In this document: positions 33,298-41,639 of the stretch, in pieces
Layout of the letters: each line of letters opens with the position of its first letter
Position numbering within the stretch: the first letter of the stretch is position 1
Origin: Chloroflexota bacterium
Lineage (GTDB): Bacteria; Chloroflexota; Anaerolineae; Anaerolineales; Villigracilaceae
DNA length: 64,000 nucleotides
Assembly: GCA_013388855.1 (NCBI GenBank)
Contig: JACAEM010000004.1
Coordinates: 1-64,000, forward strand
Direction of reading: 5' to 3'
Notes under the pieces: model-generated
What the model was told of the DNA's origin: nothing
What the model saw: the letters and a program-made list of their open reading frames with translations, nothing else
Databases searched by the model: none
Translations under genes and position numbers: made by a program

Positions 33298-34329
33298 ATG
33301 AATTTTGCAATGTGGCGCAAAGCGTTACAAGTGATCCCTGAGGTCTCAAAGGAGGAATGGGATGGGTTGGATGTCATTTCGAAGTGGCTGATTTCGACTC
33401 GTGCGGCGGTCCTCGTAATGACCTTCATCTCGGCGGCACTCGCGGGGCTGTTTGCCTGGCGCGATGGTTCATTCGATTTCCTGCCTTGGCTGGCTCTAAC
33501 CTTGGGCTTGATCCTGGCTCATGCCAGCAATAATATCTTCAACGATTACACTGACTTTGTACGCGGCGTGGACAAGGACAATTATTATCGCAATATTTAC
33601 GGCGCCCAACCCATTGCCAGCGGATTGATGACCCATCGCCAGCACCTCACTTATTTTGGAGTGACAGCTTTTATCGCGTTGGCTCTCGGTCTCTATTTGA
33701 TCTGGTCCACCGGTTTCACTGCAACTGCCTGGATCCTGCTGGGACTTGGCGCGTTCTTTCTTCTCTTCTACACCTGGCCCCTCAAGGGATTGGCGTTGGG
33801 CGAAGTTGCAGTGCTTATTGTCTGGGGACCCCTGATGATCGGCGGTGGGCATTATGTCCTGACCCATGAATGGAACTGGTTCGTCGTGATTGCCAGCTTG
33901 CCTTACGTGTTGGGCGTGACAACTGTCATTTTCGGCAAGCATATTGACAAATTGGATATGGATCGAAAAAAGGGCATTCACACCCTGCCGGTCGTGATTG
34001 GCGAGAAAGCCTCCCGGTATGCTGTGCTGGCAATGATGATTGCGCCATATTTCATCACACTCTATCTGGTGCTTGCAAAATTCTTCACTCCTGTACTGTT
34101 GATTGTGGTTTTCGCGATCCCCACATTCATGAAATACTACAGGGTGTTTCTGAAGCCAAAACCCGAAACCCGCCCCGAAGGTCAACCAGGCTGGCCGCTT
34201 TATTTTGTGGGATATGCCTTCTATAACAACCGTACCTTTGGCACACTTTTCATGCTTGGCTTGTTGATTGATGTTTTGCTGCGCGTCATTCCATTCACAG
34301 CGGACCTCGTAAGGCTGTATTGGAGCTGA
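33298..34329 (+). CDS. UbiA family prenyltransferase, copy 1
   Basis: A 343-residue protein with about eight or nine helices. The UbiA motifs NDYTD (in NNIFNDYTDFVRGVDKDN) and a second Asp cluster GKHIDKLDMDRKKG bind Mg-prenyl diphosphate. It should attach a prenyl chain to an aromatic or quinone precursor, as MenA does, but the acceptor is not known. The start is set by CAAGGAGA; TATAAT lies at 33258-33263. It is followed by a terminator and a close paralogue. Confidence 0.88.
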   Translation: MNFAMWRKALQVIPEVSKEEWDGLDVISKWLISTRAAVLVMTFISAALAGLFAWRDGSFDFLPWLALTLGLILAHASNNIFNDYTDFVRGVDKDNYYRNIYGAQPIASGLMTHRQHLTYFGVTAFIALALGLYLIWSTGFTATAWILLGLGAFFLLFYTWPLKGLALGEVAVLIVWGPLMIGGGHYVLTHEWNWFVVIASLPYVLGVTTVIFGKHIDKLDMDRKKGIHTLPVVIGEKASRYAVLAMMIAPYFITLYLVLAKFFTPVLLIVVFAIPTFMKYYRVFLKPKPETRPEGQPGWPLYFVGYAFYNNRTFGTLFMLGLLIDVLLRVIPFTADLVRLYWS

Positions 34330-34343
34330 TAATCACAGGTATT

Positions 34344-34375
34344 AAAATGGGCAGGAAGGATTTCCTGCCCATTTT
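34344..34375 (+). terminator. Terminator after first UbiA gene
   Basis: A perfect stem AAAATGGGCAGGAA / TTCCTGCCCATTTT with loop GGAT, ending in a T-run. It separates the two UbiA genes, so each has its own transcript. Confidence 0.9.
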
Positions 34376-34507
34376 AGTTAATGAGACAAATCCCTCCGTT
34401 TGTGTCCGATTTCACAGATTGGTAGTATAATCTCGACCCGAAGAGTTTTGTTTCAAACGGCATCGTATGTATGCCGATATCTTTATCAACAAAAAGAGGA
34501 GAGACAA

Positions 34508-35569
34508 ATGCACATCAACTTTGCAATGTGGCGTAAAGCCTCGTGGCAACTCATCAAGATGGACGACAAAAAGGAATGGGATGCCTTGGATGTTGTTTCC
34601 AAATGGCTCATCGCCACCCGATCCGCCGTCACGCTGGTGACCGTTTATTCCTGCGTTATCTCAGGATTGCTCGCCTGGCGCGACGGGAATTTTTCCTGGC
34701 TTCCGTTCATCATCCTTACCCTCGGTCTGTTCATTGCCCACGGCACGAATAACCTGCTCAATGACTATACCGATTACACGCGCGGCGTGGACAAGGACAA
34801 CTACTTCCGCACCCAATACGGGGTCCATCCGCTGGTGCAGGGCTTCTTCACCAAGCCGCAACAGATCCGCTGGTTCATCGTCAGCGGCATTCTGGCAACC
34901 CTGGCGGGAGTGTACGCCCTGTTCAATACCAGTTTCAACCCGGCAGTGATCGGTTTGTTCGCCTTTGGAGCGGTTGTTCTTCTCGCCTATACTTACCCTT
35001 TCAAATATTGGGGATTGGGCGAATTAGCCATCTTCCTCATTTGGGGACCCATCATGATCGGCGGCGTATATCTCACGCTTGGTCTCATCAACGGCGGAGA
35101 TACCAGCAATCTCTGGAATGTTGTGCTCGCTGGCGTCCCCTATGGACTGGGCGTTGCCAGCATCAATATCGGCAAGCATATCGACAAGCACGACGATGAC
35201 AAGGCAAAGGGCGTGGGTACCTTCCCGGTGCGTGTGGGAGAGGCGTTTGCCCGCCGTGTCGATCAGGCATCGATCATTCTCATTTATGTCGTGATCGCCT
35301 ATCTGGTCTTTGTACCGCGCTATTTCACCCCGGTCATGCTGATTGTTTTCCTTGCCTTCAAGCATGGTCTCAACGCGGTCAAATTACTCAATAATCCGCG
35401 CCCCGCGCAGCCGCCTGCGGGCTACCCTGCCTGGCCCACCTGGTTCTCAGCGGCGGCGTTCTTCCATAATCGTCAGTTCGGCGGGTGGCTCATCCTCGGT
35501 TTGATCGTGGACACCCTCCTGCACGTCATTCCGTTCACGGCAAAATTGATTGCGCAATATTGGTCGTAG
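34508..35569 (+). CDS. UbiA family prenyltransferase, copy 2
   Basis: A 353-residue paralogue of the preceding gene, similar from the N-terminal (I)NFAMWRKA to the C-terminal VIPFTAKLIAQYWS. Motifs are NDYTD and GKHIDKHDDDKAKG. The second Asp cluster differs from copy 1 (HDDDK against LDMDR). TATAAT at 34426-34431 and an AGAGGAGAGA ribosome site precede it. The duplication with separate promoters suggests different acceptors or conditions. Confidence 0.88.
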   Translation: MHINFAMWRKASWQLIKMDDKKEWDALDVVSKWLIATRSAVTLVTVYSCVISGLLAWRDGNFSWLPFIILTLGLFIAHGTNNLLNDYTDYTRGVDKDNYFRTQYGVHPLVQGFFTKPQQIRWFIVSGILATLAGVYALFNTSFNPAVIGLFAFGAVVLLAYTYPFKYWGLGELAIFLIWGPIMIGGVYLTLGLINGGDTSNLWNVVLAGVPYGLGVASINIGKHIDKHDDDKAKGVGTFPVRVGEAFARRVDQASIILIYVVIAYLVFVPRYFTPVMLIVFLAFKHGLNAVKLLNNPRPAQPPAGYPAWPTWFSAAAFFHNRQFGGWLILGLIVDTLLHVIPFTAKLIAQYWS

Positions 35570-35589
35570 ACCAAATCATCCCGCAGGCG

Positions 35590-36357
35590 CTAAACCTGCA
35601 GAGCGGTTGACAATTCAATATCCTTGATTTCCAACCACGCGGGTTCGGGGTTTTCCAACACTCCGAACCCGATTTTTCCTTCGGGGGTGAATGCCGCGTA
35701 TTGATTATCGATCCAGATGACCAGCCCCAGCGGCGGGTGTGGGCTCACCGGCGACTCAAACACTCGGACAGCATCCACTTCGAAAGATACCCGATTCCCG
35801 CGCCACTCAAGTCTGTATCCGTGCCATTGACATGGCTCTGCGCTGAGAGCGATTCCGTCCTCCTCGATGACGCGACTCAACATCCGCCGCGTCGCCTTGC
35901 GCGAAAAAGGGAGCGCCAACCCCGCCGGGATCAATAATGGATGAAACTTCGGTGAGCGAAATGTTTGAGCGAGAAAGCCGTGGGCAGGTTTGTCATCTCT
36001 GAAGGAGAGGTAGTTTTGTTCTGCTGCCCCAAAGAACCAGGCGGCATTCGGCGGCGCTGGCAGCCGAAACGGATTTCCTCCAAACCCCAGCGACAACCCA
36101 AATGGATCGTTCCATAGCCCGAAACCCCATGTCCCGGGCAGGGAATCACTCGAGGTCCGAGCAGACAGGCTCAGGCGTAGGTTGAGGCGATGCGGGAATT
36201 GTCGCCTTGGAAGAAGCGTGTAGTCATCAAGTTGCGCGAGACGGTAGCGATCCGCTTTTCCAGAAGGGATCGTCAAACGATAATGTGCCGAGTCGCGAGA
36301 AATCTCCTCCACCTGTGCGCCCGGCGTGGAACGCGGAATTAACTTCGTGTAAGCCAT
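35590..36357 (-). CDS. Conserved protein, probable concanavalin-like beta-sandwich
   Basis: A 255-residue protein without signal peptide or membrane helices. WGFGLWNDPFG near residue 80, WHGYRLEWRGNRVSFEVDAVR near residue 190 and LGLVIWIDNQYA near 220 resemble the strand pattern of GH16/LamG-type lectin folds, but no catalytic ExDxE is visible. The function is unknown. The start at 36357 overlaps the upstream gene by 19 bases; a longer start at 36393 would lie deeper in that gene. Confidence 0.65.
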   Translation of the reverse strand: MAYTKLIPRSTPGAQVEEISRDSAHYRLTIPSGKADRYRLAQLDDYTLLPRRQFPHRLNLRLSLSARTSSDSLPGTWGFGLWNDPFGLSLGFGGNPFRLPAPPNAAWFFGAAEQNYLSFRDDKPAHGFLAQTFRSPKFHPLLIPAGLALPFSRKATRRMLSRVIEEDGIALSAEPCQWHGYRLEWRGNRVSFEVDAVRVFESPVSPHPPLGLVIWIDNQYAAFTPEGKIGFGVLENPEPAWLEIKDIELSTALQV

Positions 36358-36590
36358 CTTCGACCCAGCGTGATCATGCCAATGCCGATCCACGCCACAT
36401 TCAACCCCGCGGACGGATAGGCGCGCAGATACAGCGTGTTGATGACCAGCAGCACGCCTGCCGCGATGTTCATACCCTGATAGAGCACCGAATCGCCCTC
36501 CACCTTTTTCGTCGAAACAAGCGCATACGCCACGAGATAGAGAATTGTGCCCACCCAGCCGAGAATGTCAATGATAAGGATAATATTCAT
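36339..36590 (-). CDS. CBU_0592-like small membrane protein
   Basis: An 83-residue protein with about three helices, starting MNIILIIDILGWVGTILYLV and containing KKVEGDSVLYQGMNI and INTLYLRAYPSAGLNVAWI. This matches the CBU_0592-like family of unknown function. Its ATG follows TATAAT by 6 bases with no ribosome site. It overlaps and is probably cotranscribed with the beta-sandwich gene. Confidence 0.82.
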   Translation of the reverse strand: MNIILIIDILGWVGTILYLVAYALVSTKKVEGDSVLYQGMNIAAGVLLVINTLYLRAYPSAGLNVAWIGIGMITLGRRWLTRS

Positions 36591-36596
36591 AGCACG

Positions 36597-36602
36597 ATTA
36601 TA
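36597..36602 (-). promoter_or_regulatory. -10 element TATAAT for leaderless membrane-protein gene
   Basis: On the minus strand TATAAT (36602-36597) is 6 bases before the ATG at 36590. It abuts the terminator of the upstream gene. No strong -35 is visible. Confidence 0.5.
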
Positions 36603-36603
36603 A

Positions 36604-36637
36604 AAGAACCTGACGGCTTGTTTCCATCAGGTCCTTT
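36604..36637 (-). terminator. Terminator of the methyltransferase gene
   Basis: On the minus strand AAGGACCTGA (36636-36627) pairs with TCAGGTTCTT (36613-36604, one G-U) and ends in TTTTA. It lies just past the methyltransferase stop at 36653. Confidence 0.8.
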
Positions 36638-36652
36638 TGGTTTTTTGTTGCC

Positions 36653-37525
36653 TTATGGTTTTGTAGGTGCAGGTGTTGCCGCTACCGGCGGATGTGCCCG
36701 ATAGTATTTCAGATATTTCATCCCATAGTCATCGCGGGCGCGCAGCAGGTCGATGGCTTTGATGGTCAAGCCGTATTTCATCGGGTCGGTGATGGCGCAG
36801 GTTGCCCCGGCGCTGATGGCGAGGGCGAGAAATGCCTGGTTGATCACATCCCGTTCGGGCAAGCCGAAAGAGACATTGCTGGCGCCGAGGTTGATATTCA
36901 CGCCAAACTCCTTGCGCACCAGTTCGATGGTGCGGAGCGTGATGGCGGATGCGTTGTGATCCGCACCGACGGTCATGACCAGCGGATCAATGACAATATC
37001 TTCAATAGGAATACCCATTTGTGTGGCGCGCTGGATGATCTTATCCGCCGCCGCGAGACGGGCTTCGGGGTCGTTGGAGATGCCCTCTTCGCCGATGGTC
37101 AAGCCGATGACGGCGGTTTTGTATTCCTTGACCAGCGGCAGCACAGCATCGAGAGTGCGATCCTCGCCGTTCGTGGAGTTGATCAGCGGTTTGCCGGGCA
37201 CAAAGGGCAGGGCAGCGGCTAATGCTTTTGGGTTGGGGGAATCAAGACAGAGCGGGATATCGAACTCGCTCGCCAGCATTTTCACGACATTAGGAAGGTA
37301 ATCCACATCGTCGGTGCCCGCCATGCCGACGTTCACATCCAGCAGGTCGGCGCCGGCGTCGATTTGCTTTTTGGCGAGGTCGCGCACGTAGTCGAGATTC
37401 CCCTCCTGCAGCGCGGCGGCGAGTTTTTTGCGTCCCGTTGGGTTGATCTTCTCGCCGATCATCGTGAACGGACCGTCTGTATCGATGACGGCTTTCTTGC
37501 TTTTGCTTTGCAGTATGGTTTTCAT
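36653..37525 (-). CDS. Methyltetrahydrofolate:corrinoid-type methyltransferase
   Basis: A 290-residue TIM barrel of the pterin-binding (DHPS-like) family. Signatures are GEKINPTGRKKL, DAGADLLDVNVG, LCLDSPNP, NSTNGE and GASNVSFGLP, as in AcsE/MtgA-type enzymes that take the methyl group of methyl-H4folate. No corrinoid protein is beside it. The start at 37525 has GGAGAAAG; the extra upstream codons of the open frame run into a repeat. Confidence 0.88.
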   Translation of the reverse strand: MKTILQSKSKKAVIDTDGPFTMIGEKINPTGRKKLAAALQEGNLDYVRDLAKKQIDAGADLLDVNVGMAGTDDVDYLPNVVKMLASEFDIPLCLDSPNPKALAAALPFVPGKPLINSTNGEDRTLDAVLPLVKEYKTAVIGLTIGEEGISNDPEARLAAADKIIQRATQMGIPIEDIVIDPLVMTVGADHNASAITLRTIELVRKEFGVNINLGASNVSFGLPERDVINQAFLALAISAGATCAITDPMKYGLTIKAIDLLRARDDYGMKYLKYYRAHPPVAATPAPTKP

Positions 37526-37561
37526 GGCTTTCTCCACCAAGGCGATTGTAAACCATCTATA

Positions 37562-37685
37562 TGTCGTTGCGAGGAGGGCTTTTGCCCGACGAAGCAATCT
37601 TCAGTTAAACGGTTGATTCTCGTCGACAAGCTAACCCCCTTTAATGGGGAGATTGCTTCACTCCCTCCGGTCGCTCGCAACGACA
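37562..37685. repeat. Dispersed palindromic repeat, copy 2
   Basis: Perfect 12-base ends TGTCGTTGCGAG (37562-37573) and CTCGCAACGACA (37674-37685) enclose inner inverted segments CGAAGCAATCT and GATTGCTTC. It fills the gap between the dppC-like stop and the methyltransferase start. Confidence 0.85.
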
Positions 37686-37691
37686 TTCAAG

Positions 37692-38639
37692 TTAGTATTC
37701 CCCAGCTTTCTCGATCACCTTATACGGGTCGACCGCGTCACGCAGACCATCGCCGATGTAGTTGACGGAGATGATCGCCAGGAAGATCATCAAGCCGGGG
37801 AAGATTGCCAGCCAGGGATATTTAGTGAAGTTCTCCTGAGCATTGCTGAGCAGGTTGCCCCACGAGGGAGTTGGAGGCTGGATGCCAAAACCCAAGAAAC
37901 TCAAGCCGGACTCTTCGATGATGGCATAGCCCATTTCAAGCGTCGCTTCGACAATGATGGGACCGATGGAGTTGGGCAGGATATGACGCAGAATAATGCG
38001 TGCGTCCGAGCCGCCGAGAGCACGCGTGGCAGATACAAAGTCCAGTTCGCGGATGGTGAGGAAGCTGGCGCGCACGAGGCGGGCAAAGATCATCCACGAG
38101 AGGATGCCGATCACGAGACCGATGGTCAATACACTGTTGCGTTCGATGAGCGGAAATTCCACTTCGCGTAAGATCGCGCTGAGCAGGATGAGGACCAGCA
38201 GGGTCGGGAGCGTGAGGAACGTATCGGTGATGCGCATCAGGATGGTATCAAGCGTGCCTCCGTAATATCCGGCGAGTGCCCCCACCGGAACGCCGATGGA
38301 AATGGAAATGCCAATGACCAGCAAGCCGACAAGCAACGAAATGCGTCCGCCGTACAGTACACGTGTGAGCAGGTCGCGCCCGAGCGCATCGGTACCCATG
38401 GGATGAGACCAGGATGGCGGTTGATAGCGCTCGTCCATGTTCGAGACTTCGGGGTCGTAAGGGGAAAGGGGCGCGAAAATACACAGCGCAATCAGAATGA
38501 GGAGGATAATTGAACCTGCAATTGCGCCCGGATGCCTGCGGAAACGCTTCCAGATGCCCGCGCCGATGGAGGCGGCCTCTGTGAGTGAACCGGATGTCCC
38601 GTATTCGATCTGGGGTAGGTCGCCGAGTGTCTGGGTCAT
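37692..38639 (-). CDS. Peptide/nickel-type ABC transporter permease (DppC-like)
   Basis: A 315-residue permease with an N-terminal helix, the OppC-type segment PYDPEVSNMDERYQPPSW with HPMGTDALGRD, and the cytoplasmic EAA loop SATRALGGSDARIILRHILP. It pairs with the DppB-like permease to form the channel. The gene is third in a binding-protein/permease/permease unit and is separated from the second gene by a repeat. No ATPase gene is present nearby. Confidence 0.93.
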   Translation of the reverse strand: MTQTLGDLPQIEYGTSGSLTEAASIGAGIWKRFRRHPGAIAGSIILLILIALCIFAPLSPYDPEVSNMDERYQPPSWSHPMGTDALGRDLLTRVLYGGRISLLVGLLVIGISISIGVPVGALAGYYGGTLDTILMRITDTFLTLPTLLVLILLSAILREVEFPLIERNSVLTIGLVIGILSWMIFARLVRASFLTIRELDFVSATRALGGSDARIILRHILPNSIGPIIVEATLEMGYAIIEESGLSFLGFGIQPPTPSWGNLLSNAQENFTKYPWLAIFPGLMIFLAIISVNYIGDGLRDAVDPYKVIEKAGEY

Positions 38640-38652
38640 TGGTTGCTTTGGG

Positions 38653-38722
38653 TGTCACCCTGAGCGGCAACAAGAGGTTCCTCATGCACCATGAGAGATT
38701 CCTTGCTTCGCACAGAATAACA
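38653..38722. repeat. Dispersed palindromic repeat, copy 3
   Basis: TGTCACCCTGAG (38653-38664) and CACAGAATAACA (38711-38722) form imperfect inverted ends. The inner segments GCGGCAACAAG and GATTCCTTGCTTCG are like the other copies. It lies between two permease genes of one operon. Confidence 0.65.
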
Positions 38723-38735
38723 TGAAACAGGATGA

Positions 38736-39779
38736 TTAATCATAACGAACTCTTGGGTCAAGAAATGAATATAAAACATCCGCGAGCAGGTTGGAGAAGA
38801 TAATCGCCGCCGCGCCCATGATGAGAATGGCAAGCAGGACGGGGTAATCACGATCCACAGCGGCTGTGAAATAGAGCCTGCCCATGCCGGGCCATGAGAA
38901 AAGCGTCTCGACAAAGACCGCGCCGCCGAAAATGGTGGGCAGGTCGATGGCAAGCATGGTAATGAGCGGAATCAGGGCGTTGCGCAGGGCGTGTTTATAC
39001 AGCACCATCCAGTTGGGGAGTCCTTTGGCGCGGGCAGTGCGCAGATAATCTTTGTTTGCCACCTCCAGCATGGAGGAACGGAGAAAGCGCGAGTACCACG
39101 CAATCCAGCCGAGAGCGCCGGTGATCACCGGCAGGATGAGATGTTTGATGCGATCCCACACGGCAGGACCGGAAACATTTAACGAGACCATGCCTCCCGA
39201 GGGAAGAAGCGGCTCTCCTGTCCACGGATTTTTCAGCCAGGCGTAAAAGATGAGGATAAGCACCAGTCCCAGAAAAAATTCCGGGATGGCTTGTCCCGCG
39301 AACGAAAGCGTGGTGACGGTGATGTCGAATTTGGAATATTGCCGTATGGCGGAAACGATCCCTACCGGGATGGCAATAAGTACGCCGATGAAAAGCGTGA
39401 TGGTCATTAACAGCACAGTATTGGGAAGTCGTTGCCCAATCTCTTCAAGCACTGGCTGGCGTGTGCGATACGAAAAGCCAAAATCGCCGCGCAGGATACC
39501 CTTACGGGTACCGAAACTTTCTTCGATACCGTCGCCGTCGGTGTCAACCCTCATCCAGTCGTTGCCGACCAGCCAGATGAGATATTGAGTCGGAAGCGGT
39601 TTGTCGAGCCCGAACTGCCGTTTGAGAATCTCGATTTTCTCCGGGCGGATCTGGCGGCTGCGACCCTGACCGGCGAGCGGTCCGCCCGGAGCGAGATTGA
39701 CGAGAGCAAACAGAAAAATGCTGAGCAGGAACAACAGGACGACTGTCTGGAGCAATCGCCTTGCGATGTACGTGAACAT
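38736..39779 (-). CDS. Peptide/nickel-type ABC transporter permease (DppB-like)
   Basis: A 347-residue permease starting MFTYIARRLLQTVVLLFLLS with the LKRQFGLDKPLPTQY segment and EAA loop RTARAKGLPNWMVLYKHALRN. An insert DTDGDGIEE near residue 80, in the outer loop, resembles a calcium-binding DxDxDG loop. It starts directly after the stop of the binding-protein gene. Confidence 0.93.
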   Translation of the reverse strand: MFTYIARRLLQTVVLLFLLSIFLFALVNLAPGGPLAGQGRSRQIRPEKIEILKRQFGLDKPLPTQYLIWLVGNDWMRVDTDGDGIEESFGTRKGILRGDFGFSYRTRQPVLEEIGQRLPNTVLLMTITLFIGVLIAIPVGIVSAIRQYSKFDITVTTLSFAGQAIPEFFLGLVLILIFYAWLKNPWTGEPLLPSGGMVSLNVSGPAVWDRIKHLILPVITGALGWIAWYSRFLRSSMLEVANKDYLRTARAKGLPNWMVLYKHALRNALIPLITMLAIDLPTIFGGAVFVETLFSWPGMGRLYFTAAVDRDYPVLLAILIMGAAAIIFSNLLADVLYSFLDPRVRYD

Positions 39780-41486
39780 TTAATTTGCGAGCGTCCAGTC
39801 TTTGGCGTTCCAGGTCACGAGATCGTTGATGGTGGATTGCACATTCTGCAACCGGGCGGAATGTGCATCGGCATTGACGCCGGTAAAGAGCAGGGCCTCG
39901 GGAAGTTCCGCTTCCAGAATCTCAGCCATCTTGCAGAAGTTCTCCTGCCGGGCGGCGGTATCGAGCGTATAAGACTCGTCGAGCAGCGCGTCGAACTCTT
40001 CGTTCATCCAACGCCCGTAGTTGGTCCCGTAATCGGGCGTTGCCGAAGCGGAGTGGTAATAGCTGTAGATGAAGTCGGTCGGGTCGATGCCCGCATAGCC
40101 ATCGTCATAGATGTCGATGTCGAAGTTGCCATTTTGTTCGATGCCGCCGTCCTCCGATGCCGCCCACATGATACTGCCCTCCACTACGGAGAGGTTCATC
40201 TTGATACCGATCTCGGCAAGGTTTTCAGCGATGTACTGCTGGGTCAGTTCGAGCGCTTCGCCATATTCGCCATAGGTGATGAATTCCATCTCCATTTTGT
40301 AGCCGTCTTCGGCGGTACCGCAGCCGCGACATTCACGGATGCCGTCGTCGTCAGTATCGATCCAACCGGCGGCTTCGAGTTTGGCTTTCGCTCCTTCCGG
40401 GTCAAATGCCGGGCGGGGAATGTTGGTGCAGACATACGGCTCGCGGAAGAATTCCGTCCAGGCGGGCTGGGCATAGCCAAAGAAGAAATTCTTCGAAATG
40501 GTATCCACATCGATTGCCATACGGATAGCGCGACGCACTTCCACATTCGAGAGGATTGGATGCGGTGTGGCGACGGGGTCGGTCGTCCCTTTGGCCGCGA
40601 GGTTGAAGAACAGGCGAAACACCCAGCGGTTGGTGGGACTGATGCTGACCACGACGTTTGGCTTGTCCTTCAAGTCGTTGATCATCGGTTCCGGTGACCA
40701 CATATCGAGATCGGCATCGCCGTTGATAAGCATCGTCTTGCGGACGGCTTCGTCGGGCACGATCTGAACCGTAATCTTTGAAATTTCAGGTTTGCCCTTT
40801 TCGTAGAAATCGGGATTGCGCTCGAAGGTCATGTGATCGCCATTGACCCATTCCTTGAGAACGTAGGGTCCATTGCTCAAAGGCGTGCGAGCGCAGTCCC
40901 AGGCGGAGAATCCCTGTGTGGCATCGCAATAATGTGCTGGCCAGATCACAATGAGTTCGCCGCCAAATTGGGTCAGATAACCGGGATAAACCGCGTTGTA
41001 GTGAACGATGACCGTATCCACATCCACTTTTTCGACATCGTCCACATAATCGATGCCGGGGATCCATGTGCCGTATGCCGGGTCGATGATGGCTTGATAG
41101 GTGAAAATCACATCGTCAGCAGTGACCGGCGTGCCATCCGACCATTTGACATCGGTGCGTAGATTCCAGGTCACATCCATCGTCCCGGTCTCTTCATCGA
41201 TCACGACGCCGCCATTTTCTTCTGTGGGTAATTCCGCCGCCAATTCCGGGAACGGATTCCCATTTGCATCGAGATCAGCAAGACCGAGCATGACCAGTTC
41301 CATAACCAGCGAATCATAACCAGCGTCGGTGATCGCGGGATTGAAACTGGGCGGATCTTCCGGGATGACGATTACGATACCCTCTTCAGCCTGTTGTGTC
41401 GGTGCAGCGGGTTGACAAGCGGATAACACTAAGGCGACTATGACCGTGATGGTCAGAAAGAACAACGTACGCGTTTGAGTGGACAT
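39780..41486 (-). CDS. Peptide-type ABC transporter substrate-binding lipoprotein
   Basis: A 568-residue family 5 solute-binding protein (SBP_bac_5). The signal peptide ends in lipobox LSAC (about Cys24). Conserved segments include EDPPSFNPAITDAGYDSLV, MDVTWNLRTDVKWSDGTPV and LSNGPYVLKEW. An insert DTDDDGIRECRGCG lies in the second lobe. The ligand is unknown; peptides are the default guess. An AGGAGG site precedes the ATG. It leads the unit with two permeases. Confidence 0.93.
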   Translation of the reverse strand: MSTQTRTLFFLTITVIVALVLSACQPAAPTQQAEEGIVIVIPEDPPSFNPAITDAGYDSLVMELVMLGLADLDANGNPFPELAAELPTEENGGVVIDEETGTMDVTWNLRTDVKWSDGTPVTADDVIFTYQAIIDPAYGTWIPGIDYVDDVEKVDVDTVIVHYNAVYPGYLTQFGGELIVIWPAHYCDATQGFSAWDCARTPLSNGPYVLKEWVNGDHMTFERNPDFYEKGKPEISKITVQIVPDEAVRKTMLINGDADLDMWSPEPMINDLKDKPNVVVSISPTNRWVFRLFFNLAAKGTTDPVATPHPILSNVEVRRAIRMAIDVDTISKNFFFGYAQPAWTEFFREPYVCTNIPRPAFDPEGAKAKLEAAGWIDTDDDGIRECRGCGTAEDGYKMEMEFITYGEYGEALELTQQYIAENLAEIGIKMNLSVVEGSIMWAASEDGGIEQNGNFDIDIYDDGYAGIDPTDFIYSYYHSASATPDYGTNYGRWMNEEFDALLDESYTLDTAARQENFCKMAEILEAELPEALLFTGVNADAHSARLQNVQSTINDLVTWNAKDWTLAN

Positions 41487-41627
41487 TGGTCCTCCTGTGA
41501 GTATTTGCCGCTTGTCTCATACTTTGGATGTCAACGCGGCGCTCTGTAAATTTGCAAACGCCGTATTATTGCACGTTTTCCCCTCGCTGATAAGGTTTTT
41601 AAGGGGTGAATTTCCGGTAAATACGGG

Positions 41628-41633
41628 TAAAAT
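41628..41633 (+). promoter_or_regulatory. -10 element TAAAAT for mtnA
   Basis: TAAAAT lies 6 bases before the mtnA ATG at 41640. The space is ATTTTT with no ribosome site, so a leaderless transcript is likely. The 153-base divergent gap with the ABC unit shows no other clear element. Confidence 0.45.
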
Positions 41634-41639
41634 ATTTTT

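Noticed and set aside
39432-40697. 421-codon plus-strand open frame opposite the ABC binding-protein gene
   Set aside because: The minus strand encodes a clear solute-binding lipoprotein; the plus frame is a by-product of its codon use.
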